From Mesorhizobium sp. J8 (GTDB taxonomy: Bacteria; Pseudomonadota; Alphaproteobacteria; Rhizobiales; Rhizobiaceae), in NCBI RefSeq assembly GCF_016591715.1, contig NZ_AP024109.1, positions 4,774,001-4,838,000 of the forward strand: 64,000 nt of DNA, given 5' to 3'. Shown one piece after another: positions 9,211 to 16,436 of the stretch (position 1 is its first letter; every line of letters begins with the position of its first letter). Under the pieces are notes generated by a model. It saw only the letters and a list, made by a program, of their open reading frames with translations, was not told the origin of the DNA and searched no databases. Position numbers and translations under genes: made by a program.

Positions 9211-9221
9211 ATATCTTATAA
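9211..9221 (+). promoter_or_regulatory. Candidate GntR operator (ATATCTTATAA) in the aminotransferase/transketolase divergent promoter
   Basis: ATATCTTATAA is one of four sites fitting ATATCWTRTAD in this part of the window (others at 11171, 13314 and, reversed, 16390). It overlaps a near-perfect palindrome CTTATAACTTATAAG at 9215-9229. Both divergent genes start within 50 bp, so one bound regulator could repress both directions. Confidence 0.5.
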
Positions 9222-9268
9222 CTTATAAGTTGTCGAGGGTCGATAAACCGAAATGGAGGAGATTGAGC

Positions 9269-10156
9269 ATGGCGTCCTCAGGCGCGGGCCGATGGCCGAG
9301 CAACAGCGGCGATGACGAGATCTCGGACGAGCAGGCTGCCCGACTGCGCGAGCGCGCCCGCTTCGTGCGGCTGGAGACGATCCGGCTGATTTCGATCGCC
9401 AAGGTCGGCCACTATTCGTCAGTTTTCTCCTGCGCCGAGATCTTCTCGACGCTCTACTACGACACGATGCGGCTGCGCCGCGGCGAGCCGGGCTGGCCGG
9501 ATCGGGACCGCTTCCTGATGGGCAAGGGCCATGCGGCGGTCGGCCAGTTTCCGATCCTGGCCGACCTCGATTTCTTCGACCGTTCCTGGCTCGACGATTA
9601 CACCCGCCTCGGCAGCCCGCTCGGCGATCACCCCGATATGCGCAAGGTGCCCGGCGTCGATTTCAGCTCCGGCTCGATCGGCCATGCCCTGTCCAACGGC
9701 GTCGGCATGGCGCTCGGCGGTCGCTTCCACGGAAAGGGCTTCAACGTCTTTGTCCTGCTCGGCGACGGCGAGATGCAGGAGGGCCAGGTGTGGGAGGCCG
9801 CGATCAGCGCCGCCACCCATCGCTTGAGCAAGCTCGTCGCGATCGTCGACCGCAACGGATACCAGCTCGACGGCAAGGTCGACGATGTCGCCGCGGTCGA
9901 GCCGCTGGACGAGAAGTGGCGCGCCTTCGGCTGGGAAGTGCATGAGGTCGACGGCCACGACGTCGTCGCGCTCGCCAACCTGCTGCGCAAGGTCAAGGCC
10001 GACACCAGCCGAGAAAAGCCCTGCTGCATCATCGCCAGGACGGTCAAAGGCAAAGGCATCGACTACATGGAAACCGAACCCGGCTGGCATCTCGGCTATC
10101 TCGCGCCGGAAGACGAAGCGCGCGCCCGCGCCATGATCCTGGAAGGTGCGGAATGA
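9269..10156 (+). CDS. Transketolase, N-terminal (ThDP-binding) subunit
   Basis: A 295-aa protein corresponding to the first half of transketolase. It has MGKGHAAVGQFP, then the ThDP motif starting LLGDGEMQEGQVWEA (about residue 163) and ending near DRNGYQLDG. Together with the next gene it would transfer two-carbon ketol units between sugar phosphates. The upstream reading frame is longer, but ATG 9269 has a strong GGAGG 9 bases before it. It overlaps the next gene as ATGA. Split transketolases in alphaproteobacteria are often part of dedicated sugar or sugar-acid pathways rather than the housekeeping pentose pathway. Confidence 0.88.
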   Translation: MASSGAGRWPSNSGDDEISDEQAARLRERARFVRLETIRLISIAKVGHYSSVFSCAEIFSTLYYDTMRLRRGEPGWPDRDRFLMGKGHAAVGQFPILADLDFFDRSWLDDYTRLGSPLGDHPDMRKVPGVDFSSGSIGHALSNGVGMALGGRFHGKGFNVFVLLGDGEMQEGQVWEAAISAATHRLSKLVAIVDRNGYQLDGKVDDVAAVEPLDEKWRAFGWEVHEVDGHDVVALANLLRKVKADTSREKPCCIIARTVKGKGIDYMETEPGWHLGYLAPEDEARARAMILEGAE

Positions 10157-11130
10157 GCGCGGCCCTGCATCCCGACAGCTGGCAGTACCGCGAGCTCAAC
10201 AAGCGCGCGCCCTCGCTGGCAACCCTCGCCGACACTTTGATCGAGCTCGCCGAAGCCGGCCATCCGGTCGTCGCTGGCACCGCCGACCTGCAGCACTCCA
10301 ACGGGCTCGTCGGCTTCGCGCGGCGCTTTCCCGAACGCTTCACGCAATTCGGCATCTCCGAGCAGAACATGGTCTCGGCCGCAGCCGGCATGGCGACGAC
10401 CGGGGTCATGCCTTATGTCGCCACCTTCGCGTCGTTCCTCGCGCTGCTCTGTTGCGAGCAGATCCGCATGGACGTCGCCTATTGCGCACAGCCGGTCCGT
10501 CTGATCGGTCACCACACCGGCATTTCGCTCGGCTTCTACGGCACCTCGCACCACGCGACGGAAGACATCGCCATCATGCGCTCGATCGCCGACCTCACCG
10601 TCGTCTCGACCGCGGATGGCCCGCAGTTCGCCGCGGCGCTGCGCGCTTCCGTCAATCATCCGCAGCCCATCTATTTCCGCATCTCGCGCGGCCACGATCC
10701 CGTCGTTTACCCCGACGACGCGCCGTTCGAATTCGGCAAGGCGGTGGTCCATGGCATCGGCAACGACCTCACCATCATCGCCTGCGGCATGGCGGTGCAC
10801 TCTTCCAAACAGGCGATGGAGGCCTTGAACGACAAGGGCCACTCCGTCGGCCTCATCGACATGCATACGATCAAGCCGCTCGACCGCGCGGCGGTGATGC
10901 AGGCCGCACGCAAGTCGCGCATCATCCTCACCGTCGAGGAGCACAATATCCTCGGCGGCCTGGGTGGCGCCGTAGCCGAAGTCCTGGCAGAGGAAGGTGG
11001 CGGCGCACGGCTAGTCCGGCATGGCATCAAGGACGAGTACAGCCTCATCGCGCCGCCGACCCATCTCTACCGTCACTACAAGCTCGATGCTGCGGGTGTC
11101 GAAAGCGTCGCGCAATCCCTGCTAGCTTAG
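10153..11130 (+). CDS. Transketolase, C-terminal (pyrimidine-binding) subunit
   Basis: A 325-aa partner of the preceding gene, equivalent to the second half of transketolase. It begins with the PP-binding-partner (Pyr) domain, with GTADLQHSNG, then FGISEQNMVSAAAGMA, which carries the catalytic Glu that activates ThDP. The transketolase C-terminal domain ends with TVEEHNILGGLGGAVAEVL. The start overlaps the previous stop (ATGA), so the two are translationally coupled and probably made in equal amounts. Confidence 0.88.
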   Translation: MSAALHPDSWQYRELNKRAPSLATLADTLIELAEAGHPVVAGTADLQHSNGLVGFARRFPERFTQFGISEQNMVSAAAGMATTGVMPYVATFASFLALLCCEQIRMDVAYCAQPVRLIGHHTGISLGFYGTSHHATEDIAIMRSIADLTVVSTADGPQFAAALRASVNHPQPIYFRISRGHDPVVYPDDAPFEFGKAVVHGIGNDLTIIACGMAVHSSKQAMEALNDKGHSVGLIDMHTIKPLDRAAVMQAARKSRIILTVEEHNILGGLGGAVAEVLAEEGGGARLVRHGIKDEYSLIAPPTHLYRHYKLDAAGVESVAQSLLA

Positions 11131-11170
11131 CAGGCCGACAATACAAGGAGAGAAAAAGCGTCTATTGGTT

Positions 11171-11181
11171 ATATCTTGTAG
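11171..11181 (+). promoter_or_regulatory. Candidate GntR operator (ATATCTTGTAG) before the GntR gene
   Basis: ATATCTTGTAG fits the four-site consensus ATATCWTRTAD and lies 52 bp before the ATG of the GntR gene at 11233, consistent with autoregulation. It follows an AAGGAG sequence that is not connected to an obvious start. Confidence 0.5.
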
Positions 11182-11232
11182 AATCACCGCCGGCAGAAGA
11201 CGCCAGACAACAATGCCGAGGAGACCTTTGCC

Positions 11233-11910
11233 ATGAACATTCAGCCGCTTGAGCAAGGCAATCTGTCCGCGCGCGCTTATGTCGCCCTTCGGGAAGGGTT
11301 GATCGCGGGGCAGTTCCGGCCGGGCCAGCGCCTTGTGATGCAGGATCTTGCCGACCAGCTCGGCACCAGCGTCACCCCTGCCCGCGAAGCTTGCCTGCGG
11401 CTGGTCAGCGAGCGCGGCCTGGAGCTGCGCTCGGGTCGCTTCGTCACCGTGCCGGCGCTGACTCTGGCGCGCTACATGGAGGTGCGCACCATAAGGCTCG
11501 CGCTGGAAGGCCTCGCCGCCGGGCTCGCGGCGCAGAACGCGACGAAGGATGACATCGATACGCTGACCGCCATCCAGAAAGTGTTCGAGAAAGCGGACCG
11601 AGCCGGCGATCCGGAACTCTCATTCCGCTACAACCGCGACTTCCATTTCACCGTCTACCGGCTTTCCGGCATGGAAATGCTTGTCGCCCATATCGAGAGC
11701 CTGTGGGTTTCGATGGGGCCGATGCTGACCGTCTTCTTCAAGGAAGGCGAGCATAAATATGTCGGCGCCGCCGAGCACATGACGGTGATCGAGGGCTTGC
11801 GCGAGAAGAATTCGGAAAAGGCCCGCGCCGCGATGGAGCGGGACCTCATCCTGGGCGGCGAGGATTTCCTGCGCTTCCTGCAGGAACACGAAGGCTTCGT
11901 GGCGCCCTGA
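11233..11910 (+). CDS. GntR family transcriptional regulator with FCD domain
   Basis: A 225-aa protein with a winged-helix domain (about residues 10-75, including RLVMQDLADQLGTSVTPAREA) and an FCD effector domain (NRDFHFTVYRL and the EHMTVIEGL region). It is a clear paralogue of the regulator at 15413-16123: both have DLAxQLGTSxTPxREA and the same FCD layout. ATG 11233 has GGAG upstream. The motif site at 11171 and similar sites before three other transcription units suggest that this regulator or its paralogue controls the whole 7.8-24.4 kb region. Confidence 0.87.
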   Translation: MNIQPLEQGNLSARAYVALREGLIAGQFRPGQRLVMQDLADQLGTSVTPAREACLRLVSERGLELRSGRFVTVPALTLARYMEVRTIRLALEGLAAGLAAQNATKDDIDTLTAIQKVFEKADRAGDPELSFRYNRDFHFTVYRLSGMEMLVAHIESLWVSMGPMLTVFFKEGEHKYVGAAEHMTVIEGLREKNSEKARAAMERDLILGGEDFLRFLQEHEGFVAP

Positions 11911-11913
11911 CCC

Positions 11914-12010
11914 TAGAGCAATTCCAGGAAAAGTGTGAGCGGTTTTCCGTCCGGAATTGCGTAAAACAAAGAGATGGGGTGTTTCGCCGTTTCATTGAAA
12001 CGGTGAAACG
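11914..12010 (+). repeat. ~100-bp palindromic repeat, copy 1 of 6
   Basis: It starts TAGAGCAATTCC four bases after the GntR stop and ends in the inverted repeat around CCGTTT...AAACGG. Other copies are at 16121, 33048, 43744, 49632 and 60363. This copy is slightly degenerate at its distal end. Confidence 0.8.
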
Positions 12011-12016
12011 CACCCG

Positions 12017-13249
12017 TCAGGCTTGCAGCCGCGCGACCGCTGCCAAAGCCTCGTTCGTAACCGACAGCGCCTCGTCGATATCGGCCTCCCGGTGGGCAGC
12101 CGACAGGAACAGCGTGTGCGCCGGATGCAGGTAGACACCGCGGGCGAGCGCTTCCAGGCAGAACGTGTCGCCGAGCCTCCGATCCACATCGTTCTCAAAC
12201 AAAAGCACCGGCATCTGCACCGGCCCGCTTTGCCGCAAGGGCACGCCGTGTTTTCGCGCCTGCGCATCGAGGCCGTCGCGGAAGCGCTGGCCCATGGCCC
12301 GCATATGCGCCACCGCGTCGACCGCGCTGAGCTTCCGGATCGTGGCGATGGCCGCCGCCATCGACACGCCGGCGGTCCAGAAAGAGCCTGTCGTGAAGAT
12401 GCGCGTCGCTCCCTCGCGGAAACGATCGTTGCCGGTGACGGCGGCCAGCGCATGGCCGTTGGCGATCGCCTTGCTCCAGGCGGCCATGTCGGGCCGCACG
12501 CCGACCGGTTCCCAACTGCCGCCCATATCGAGGCGGAAGCCGGCGCGCACGTCATCGACGATCAGCGCTGCATCGGCGGCGTCGGCGAGCGCCCGCGCCT
12601 TTCGCGCGAACGCTGCGGTCGGCAATTCATGCGGCTTGCCAAGGTCGTGCTTGAAGGCCGAGACGAGGATCGCAGCGAGATCACCCCTGCACTGCTCGGC
12701 CGCCACATCGAGGCTCTCGACGTTGTTGTAATCGTAATAGACCAGATGCGCGCGGTCTTCCTGGGTAACGCCCGCAACTGATGGCGAGCACCACGGAATG
12801 GCGCCGTGATAGGCGCCGCGCGCGACCAGGATCTTGCGGCGCCCGGTGCCCGCGCGGGCGATCGTCAGGCAGGCCGTCGTGGCGTCCGTGCCGTTCTTCG
12901 AGAACATCGCCCAGTCGGCATGCGGGACGGTCTCGACCATCAGTTCCGCCAATTCGACAAGCCGTTCGCTCGGCCCGTTCATCGCATCGCCAAGCGCGCG
13001 CTGCCTGTCGGCCGCCGCCTCGACGTCGGCGTCGCCATGGCCCAGGATCATCGGCCCCCAGCCGCAGAGGAAATCAATGTACTCGCGCCCGTCCACGTCC
13101 CAGGTGCGGCACCCTTGGGCACGCGAGAAATATTGCGGATAGCCGACCGGCAGGCGCGGTGCATTCTGATGCCCCCACATGCCGCCCGGAATGACGCGCT
13201 TTGCCCGGACACGCAAGGCGCCGTCGATGCTCTTCGAATGCTGGTCCAT
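12017..13249 (-). CDS. Class III aminotransferase, glutamate-1-semialdehyde aminomutase-like
   Basis: A 410-aa PLP enzyme of the HemL-like subgroup. It shows VIPGGMWGHQN near the start, FLCGWGPMILGHG, FSKNGTDATTACLTIARA for phosphate binding, VDDVRAGFR for the PLP Asp, and the Schiff-base lysine in AAWSKAIANGHALAAV. Such enzymes in catabolic operons are often true transaminases rather than aminomutases of haem synthesis. The frame continues upstream across the opposite-strand kinase gene, so ATG 13249 is taken as the start. It is divergent from otnK and shares a promoter region with an operator-like site. Confidence 0.85.
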   Translation of the reverse strand: MDQHSKSIDGALRVRAKRVIPGGMWGHQNAPRLPVGYPQYFSRAQGCRTWDVDGREYIDFLCGWGPMILGHGDADVEAAADRQRALGDAMNGPSERLVELAELMVETVPHADWAMFSKNGTDATTACLTIARAGTGRRKILVARGAYHGAIPWCSPSVAGVTQEDRAHLVYYDYNNVESLDVAAEQCRGDLAAILVSAFKHDLGKPHELPTAAFARKARALADAADAALIVDDVRAGFRLDMGGSWEPVGVRPDMAAWSKAIANGHALAAVTGNDRFREGATRIFTTGSFWTAGVSMAAAIATIRKLSAVDAVAHMRAMGQRFRDGLDAQARKHGVPLRQSGPVQMPVLLFENDVDRRLGDTFCLEALARGVYLHPAHTLFLSAAHREADIDEALSVTNEALAAVARLQA

Positions 13250-13313
13250 GCAAGGATGCCCCCGTCCGGCGTCGTTCCGCCCGACTCGCCAAGACTTGTT
13301 TGCAGCATTCGAT

Positions 13314-13324
13314 ATATCATGTAT
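13314..13324 (+). promoter_or_regulatory. Candidate GntR operator (ATATCATGTAT) in the aminotransferase/otnK divergent promoter
   Basis: ATATCATGTAT fits ATATCWTRTAD. It lies 34 bp before the otnK ATG and 64 bp before the aminotransferase ATG on the other strand. It belongs to a longer symmetric stretch from 13311 to 13325. Confidence 0.5.
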
Positions 13325-13357
13325 CATCCCCACACAATAGTTTGGGACGCGGAGAAA

Positions 13358-14635
13358 ATGCAGCCTATCATCGGCGTCGTTGCCGACGACCTCACCGGCG
13401 GCATGGAAACGGCAGCGATGCTGGTGGCGCTCGGCGTCGATTGCGGCTTCGTGACCAGGGCCGCCCTGGTCCGGCATTTCGCCGATTCGCCAGCTGTCGT
13501 CGTCGCGCAGAAGACCCGCGTCGTTTCCGCCGCCGAGGCCGTGCGGAAATCGGAAGAAGCGGCGCAGCGGCTGCTCGACATCGGCGCGAGGCGGCTGTTC
13601 TTCAAATATTGCGCCACCTTCGATTCGACCGACGACGGCAATATCGGTCCGGTGGCCGACAGTCTGCTGGCCCTGACGCGGGCTTCCCATACCGGCTTTT
13701 GTCCGAGCTCCGGAGATCTCGCGCGCAGCGTCTTCCAGGGCCATCTCTTCGTCGGCGCGCAGCTCGTTTCGGAATCGCCGAAACGGCACGATCCGCTCAC
13801 CCCGATGACCGATCCCAACCTGGTGCGCGTGCTGCAGCGGCAGTCGAAGCTCCCTGTCGGCCTGTTGCCGCACAATGTCGTGCGGGCGGAGCCCGCCAGC
13901 CGTCAAGCCTATCTCGACCACCTGGTCGCGCAAGGTGTCCGGCACGTCATCATGGACGCTATCTATGCGGAAGATCTTGCCGCGGTCGCCGCGCTGACCG
14001 TCGACTGGCCGCTGATGACCGGCAACGCGCCGGTCGTCCGCCACTACCCGGCGCTCTGGCGCAAGCGCGGCTGGCTGAACGACGCGCCGCCGAAGCGCCC
14101 TCTGCCGGCGGTCGAAAGCCCCGGTGTCGTGCTGGCAGGCAGTTGCGCCGAACGGACGTTGGAGCAGCTCGCCGCGTTCGAACGGACAAGGCCTGTGCAC
14201 CGCATCGACATCGCTTCGGTCGCAAGCGTCGATGCGGCGGTCGGGAAGGCGCTCGACTGGGCGGGCACACATCTTGAAGGCGGCCCGATCGCGATCGCCA
14301 CCTCCGCCGGCCCCGAGCAGGTCGGCGCCGCACAGGCAAGACATGGGCGCGAAGGCGCGGCAAGCTTCGCCGAGGCCATTCTTGGCCGGCTCTCCGTGCA
14401 ACTGCGCAAGCGCGGCGTCCGGCGCTTCCTCGTCGCCGGCGGCGAGACGTCCGGCACGGTCGTCGAGCAGCTTGGAATAGATCGCCTGAGGATCGGCGCC
14501 TACCAGGGTCCAGGCATCGCGCGCGCGACGACGGAAGAAGGCGAGATCGTTGCGCTCAGCCTCAAATCGGGAAAGCTGGGCCCGGTGGACATGTTCCTGC
14601 CGACGCTGGAATCCATGCGGCATCCGGAGCACTGA
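13358..14635 (+). CDS. otnK: Four-carbon acid sugar kinase (3-oxo-tetronate kinase family)
   Basis: A 425-aa protein of the DUF1537 kinase family. The N-terminal domain begins IIGVVADDLTGGMETAAML, with the substrate-binding ADDLTG motif, and the C-terminal nucleotide-binding domain contains VLAGSCAERT, ATSAGPEQVG and VAGGETSGTVVEQLG. The known members OtnK, DtnK and LtnK phosphorylate four-carbon sugar acids. The following gene encodes the OtnC-type aldolase and the stop/start overlap as TGATG, which supports the 3-oxo-tetronate kinase assignment. The dehydrogenase and the OtnI isomerase that usually accompany the pathway are absent nearby. The frame extends upstream to 12806, but ATG 13358 has GGAG and restores the family N-terminus. 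Confidence 0.85.
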   Translation: MQPIIGVVADDLTGGMETAAMLVALGVDCGFVTRAALVRHFADSPAVVVAQKTRVVSAAEAVRKSEEAAQRLLDIGARRLFFKYCATFDSTDDGNIGPVADSLLALTRASHTGFCPSSGDLARSVFQGHLFVGAQLVSESPKRHDPLTPMTDPNLVRVLQRQSKLPVGLLPHNVVRAEPASRQAYLDHLVAQGVRHVIMDAIYAEDLAAVAALTVDWPLMTGNAPVVRHYPALWRKRGWLNDAPPKRPLPAVESPGVVLAGSCAERTLEQLAAFERTRPVHRIDIASVASVDAAVGKALDWAGTHLEGGPIAIATSAGPEQVGAAQARHGREGAASFAEAILGRLSVQLRKRGVRRFLVAGGETSGTVVEQLGIDRLRIGAYQGPGIARATTEEGEIVALSLKSGKLGPVDMFLPTLESMRHPEH

Positions 14636-15285
14636 TGATCGACGAAGGCAATCTTCCCAACGCCATTGTCGAAACGGTCCGCCGTCTGCAGGACAAGGGC
14701 TTCAATCACGGCAACAGCGGCAATGTGAGCCGCCGCCTATCTGGCGGCATGCTGATCACCCCGACCGGAGCAAACAGCGCCAATCTCACGCCGGACCGGC
14801 TCGTCCATGTCGATGCCGCCGGCGTCGTGACGGGTGAATGCATCCCATCCAGCGAATGGCACATGCACGCCGCGATCCTCAATGCCTACCCAGCGGCCAA
14901 CGCGGTGATCCATACCCATGCCGATGCCTGCGTGGCGCTCGCCTGCCTGCGCAAGCCGCTGCCGTCTTTCCATTACATGGTCGCGGCCTTCGGCGGCACC
15001 GATGTGCGCTGCGCCCGCTACGCCACCTTCGGCACGGTCGACCTCGGCGCATCGGCGGTCGAGGCGCTCAAGGATCGCACCGCCTGCCTGCTCGCCAATC
15101 ACGGCATGATCGCCATCGGCAAGACACTGGAAGCCGCCTTCCAGACCACGGTGAAACTGGAGACGCTGGCGCGTCAGTATCTGATGGCGTTGCAGGTCGG
15201 CGAGCCAGCCCTGCTTCCCGAAGCGGAAATGGAGCGGGTCGGAAAACGATACGGCAACTACGGAACGGGTTTGTTGCCGGGCTAG
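14635..15285 (+). CDS. otnC: Class II aldolase family, 3-oxo-tetronate 4-phosphate decarboxylase-like
   Basis: A 216-aa protein of the class II aldolase/adducin fold. The signature regions are NHGNSGNVSRR (phosphate site), the metal site SEWHMHAAIL and VIHTHADACVALAC, and the late LLANHGMIAIG. OtnC decarboxylates 3-oxo-tetronate 4-phosphate to dihydroxyacetone phosphate and CO2. The gene overlaps otnK by one base, so the two are coupled. A related fuculose-phosphate-type aldolase activity cannot be excluded from motifs alone, but the kinase partner favours OtnC. Confidence 0.83.
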   Translation: MIDEGNLPNAIVETVRRLQDKGFNHGNSGNVSRRLSGGMLITPTGANSANLTPDRLVHVDAAGVVTGECIPSSEWHMHAAILNAYPAANAVIHTHADACVALACLRKPLPSFHYMVAAFGGTDVRCARYATFGTVDLGASAVEALKDRTACLLANHGMIAIGKTLEAAFQTTVKLETLARQYLMALQVGEPALLPEAEMERVGKRYGNYGTGLLPG

Positions 15286-15307
15286 CAAGCACGGAGGCAC
15301 CGTTCTT

Positions 15308-15367
15308 ATGAACTGGATTTTCGAATGGCTGCGGGCGCGCGATATGGACAGGTCCGGCGGCGTATGA
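15308..15367 (+). CDS. Possible 19-aa leader peptide ORF
   Basis: An ATG with GGAGG 11 bases upstream opens a frame of 19 codons ending at TGA 15365-15367, just after otnC. The peptide is tryptophan-rich at the start (NWIFEWLRARDMD). No family is recognised and the short length means chance is likely; it is listed because of the good ribosome binding site in an otherwise empty 127-bp gap before the next GntR gene. Confidence 0.2.
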   Translation: MNWIFEWLRARDMDRSGGV

Positions 15368-15412
15368 TCTTGAGAACCATTGGCCAGATGCGAGAAGCGA
15401 GTCCGCTGACGA

Positions 15413-16123
15413 ATGCAGAACCTGCCTGAGATCCAGGCGACGAGCCTGTCTTCGCAGATCTACCTGCGTCTTCGCCAGGAGCTGATGTCGGCGCGCCTCC
15501 ATCCCGGCGACCGGCTGAAGATCCGCGATCTCGCCCAGCAGCTCGGCACCAGCGAAACGCCGGTGCGCGAGGCCATCTTCCAACTCGTCAAGGACGGCGC
15601 GCTGGAAATGAAGCCGGGCTACTACATCCGCGTGCGGCGGATCAGCCTCAAGGAATATTTGGAGCTGCGCGACATACGGCTGGTGCTCGAGCCTTATGCC
15701 GCGGCAAAGGCAATGCCGCATATCGACGAGCCGTTCCTCAAGACCCTCGAGGATATCCACCACAAGCTGATCGAGGCCGAGCGCACCAAAGATTACGCGG
15801 CCGCACTGCAGTACAATTACGACTTCCACTTCGCGGTCCATCGCAAATCGGAAATGCCGCATCTGATCGAGATGATCGAGAGATTGTGGATCCAGGCCGG
15901 CCCGCTGCTCAGCCTGCTCTACCCGCATGGCCACCCGACCTATGAAGGCCAGCACCAGCACGTCAACGTGATCGCCGCCCTGCGCGCCAAGGACGAGGCG
16001 GCGCTGCGGCACGCCTTCGAGCAGGACCTGATCGAAGGCGGCCGCAAATTCGTCGAGCACCTCGCCGCCATCGAGAGCAAGGAAGACGCCGAAGACGAGC
16101 CGCCACGGCGGTCGCGGCGCTAG
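15413..16123 (+). CDS. GntR family transcriptional regulator with FCD domain (paralogue of 11233-11910)
   Basis: A 236-aa regulator with winged helix (RLKIRDLAQQLGTSETPVREA) and FCD domain (NYDFHFAVHRKSEMPHLIEMIE). It is closely similar in layout to the regulator at 11233, differing mainly in the effector domain and a charged C-terminal tail. It sits between the otnK-otnC operon and the Dpp-type transporter. Its stop codon TAG is supplied by the first three bases of a repeat (16121-16218), so the last residues may have been altered by insertion of that element. Confidence 0.87.
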   Translation: MQNLPEIQATSLSSQIYLRLRQELMSARLHPGDRLKIRDLAQQLGTSETPVREAIFQLVKDGALEMKPGYYIRVRRISLKEYLELRDIRLVLEPYAAAKAMPHIDEPFLKTLEDIHHKLIEAERTKDYAAALQYNYDFHFAVHRKSEMPHLIEMIERLWIQAGPLLSLLYPHGHPTYEGQHQHVNVIAALRAKDEAALRHAFEQDLIEGGRKFVEHLAAIESKEDAEDEPPRRSRR

Positions 16124-16218
16124 AGCAATTCCAGGAAAAGTGTGAGCGGTTTTCCGTCTGCATAAAAACAAAGAGCTAGAGCGGTTCGCCGTTTCCGTGA
16201 AACGGTGAACCGCTCTAG
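16121..16218 (+). repeat. ~100-bp palindromic repeat, copy 2 of 6
   Basis: It starts TAGAGCAATTCC, whose TAG is the stop codon of the GntR gene. It ends with a perfect inverted repeat from AGAGCGGTTCGCCG to the CTCTA at 16218. Confidence 0.82.
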
Positions 16219-16389
16219 CCGGCACCTTTCAGAAAACCCGACATCAAGGCCCCGCTCCGCCCGATGAAATCTCCGGACGGGCCGCGGGTACACAGCCTTT
16301 TCGCCGCGCTCCAACGCTTTCGTCCGCCCTGTTTTCACCGCTCGCCACGCGGCGCGGAAACCTCATTATGCAAGCTTGCGACCTTGATC

Positions 16390-16400
16390 ATATATGATAT
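16390..16400 (-). promoter_or_regulatory. Candidate GntR operator before the ABC transporter operon
   Basis: Read on the minus strand this is ATATCATATAT, fitting ATATCWTRTAD. It overlaps a perfect 12-bp palindrome ATCATATATGAT at 16387-16398 and lies 36 bp before the ATG of the solute-binding protein. The rest of 16219-16436 holds no convincing gene. Confidence 0.5.
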
Positions 16401-16436
16401 ATTCTATTTCCAGAGTTCAAAAATAAGGGGAGAACA

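Noticed and set aside
13250..14632. Upstream extension of the aminotransferase frame at 12017
   Set aside because: It is antisense to otnK, which has clear kinase motifs on the plus strand.
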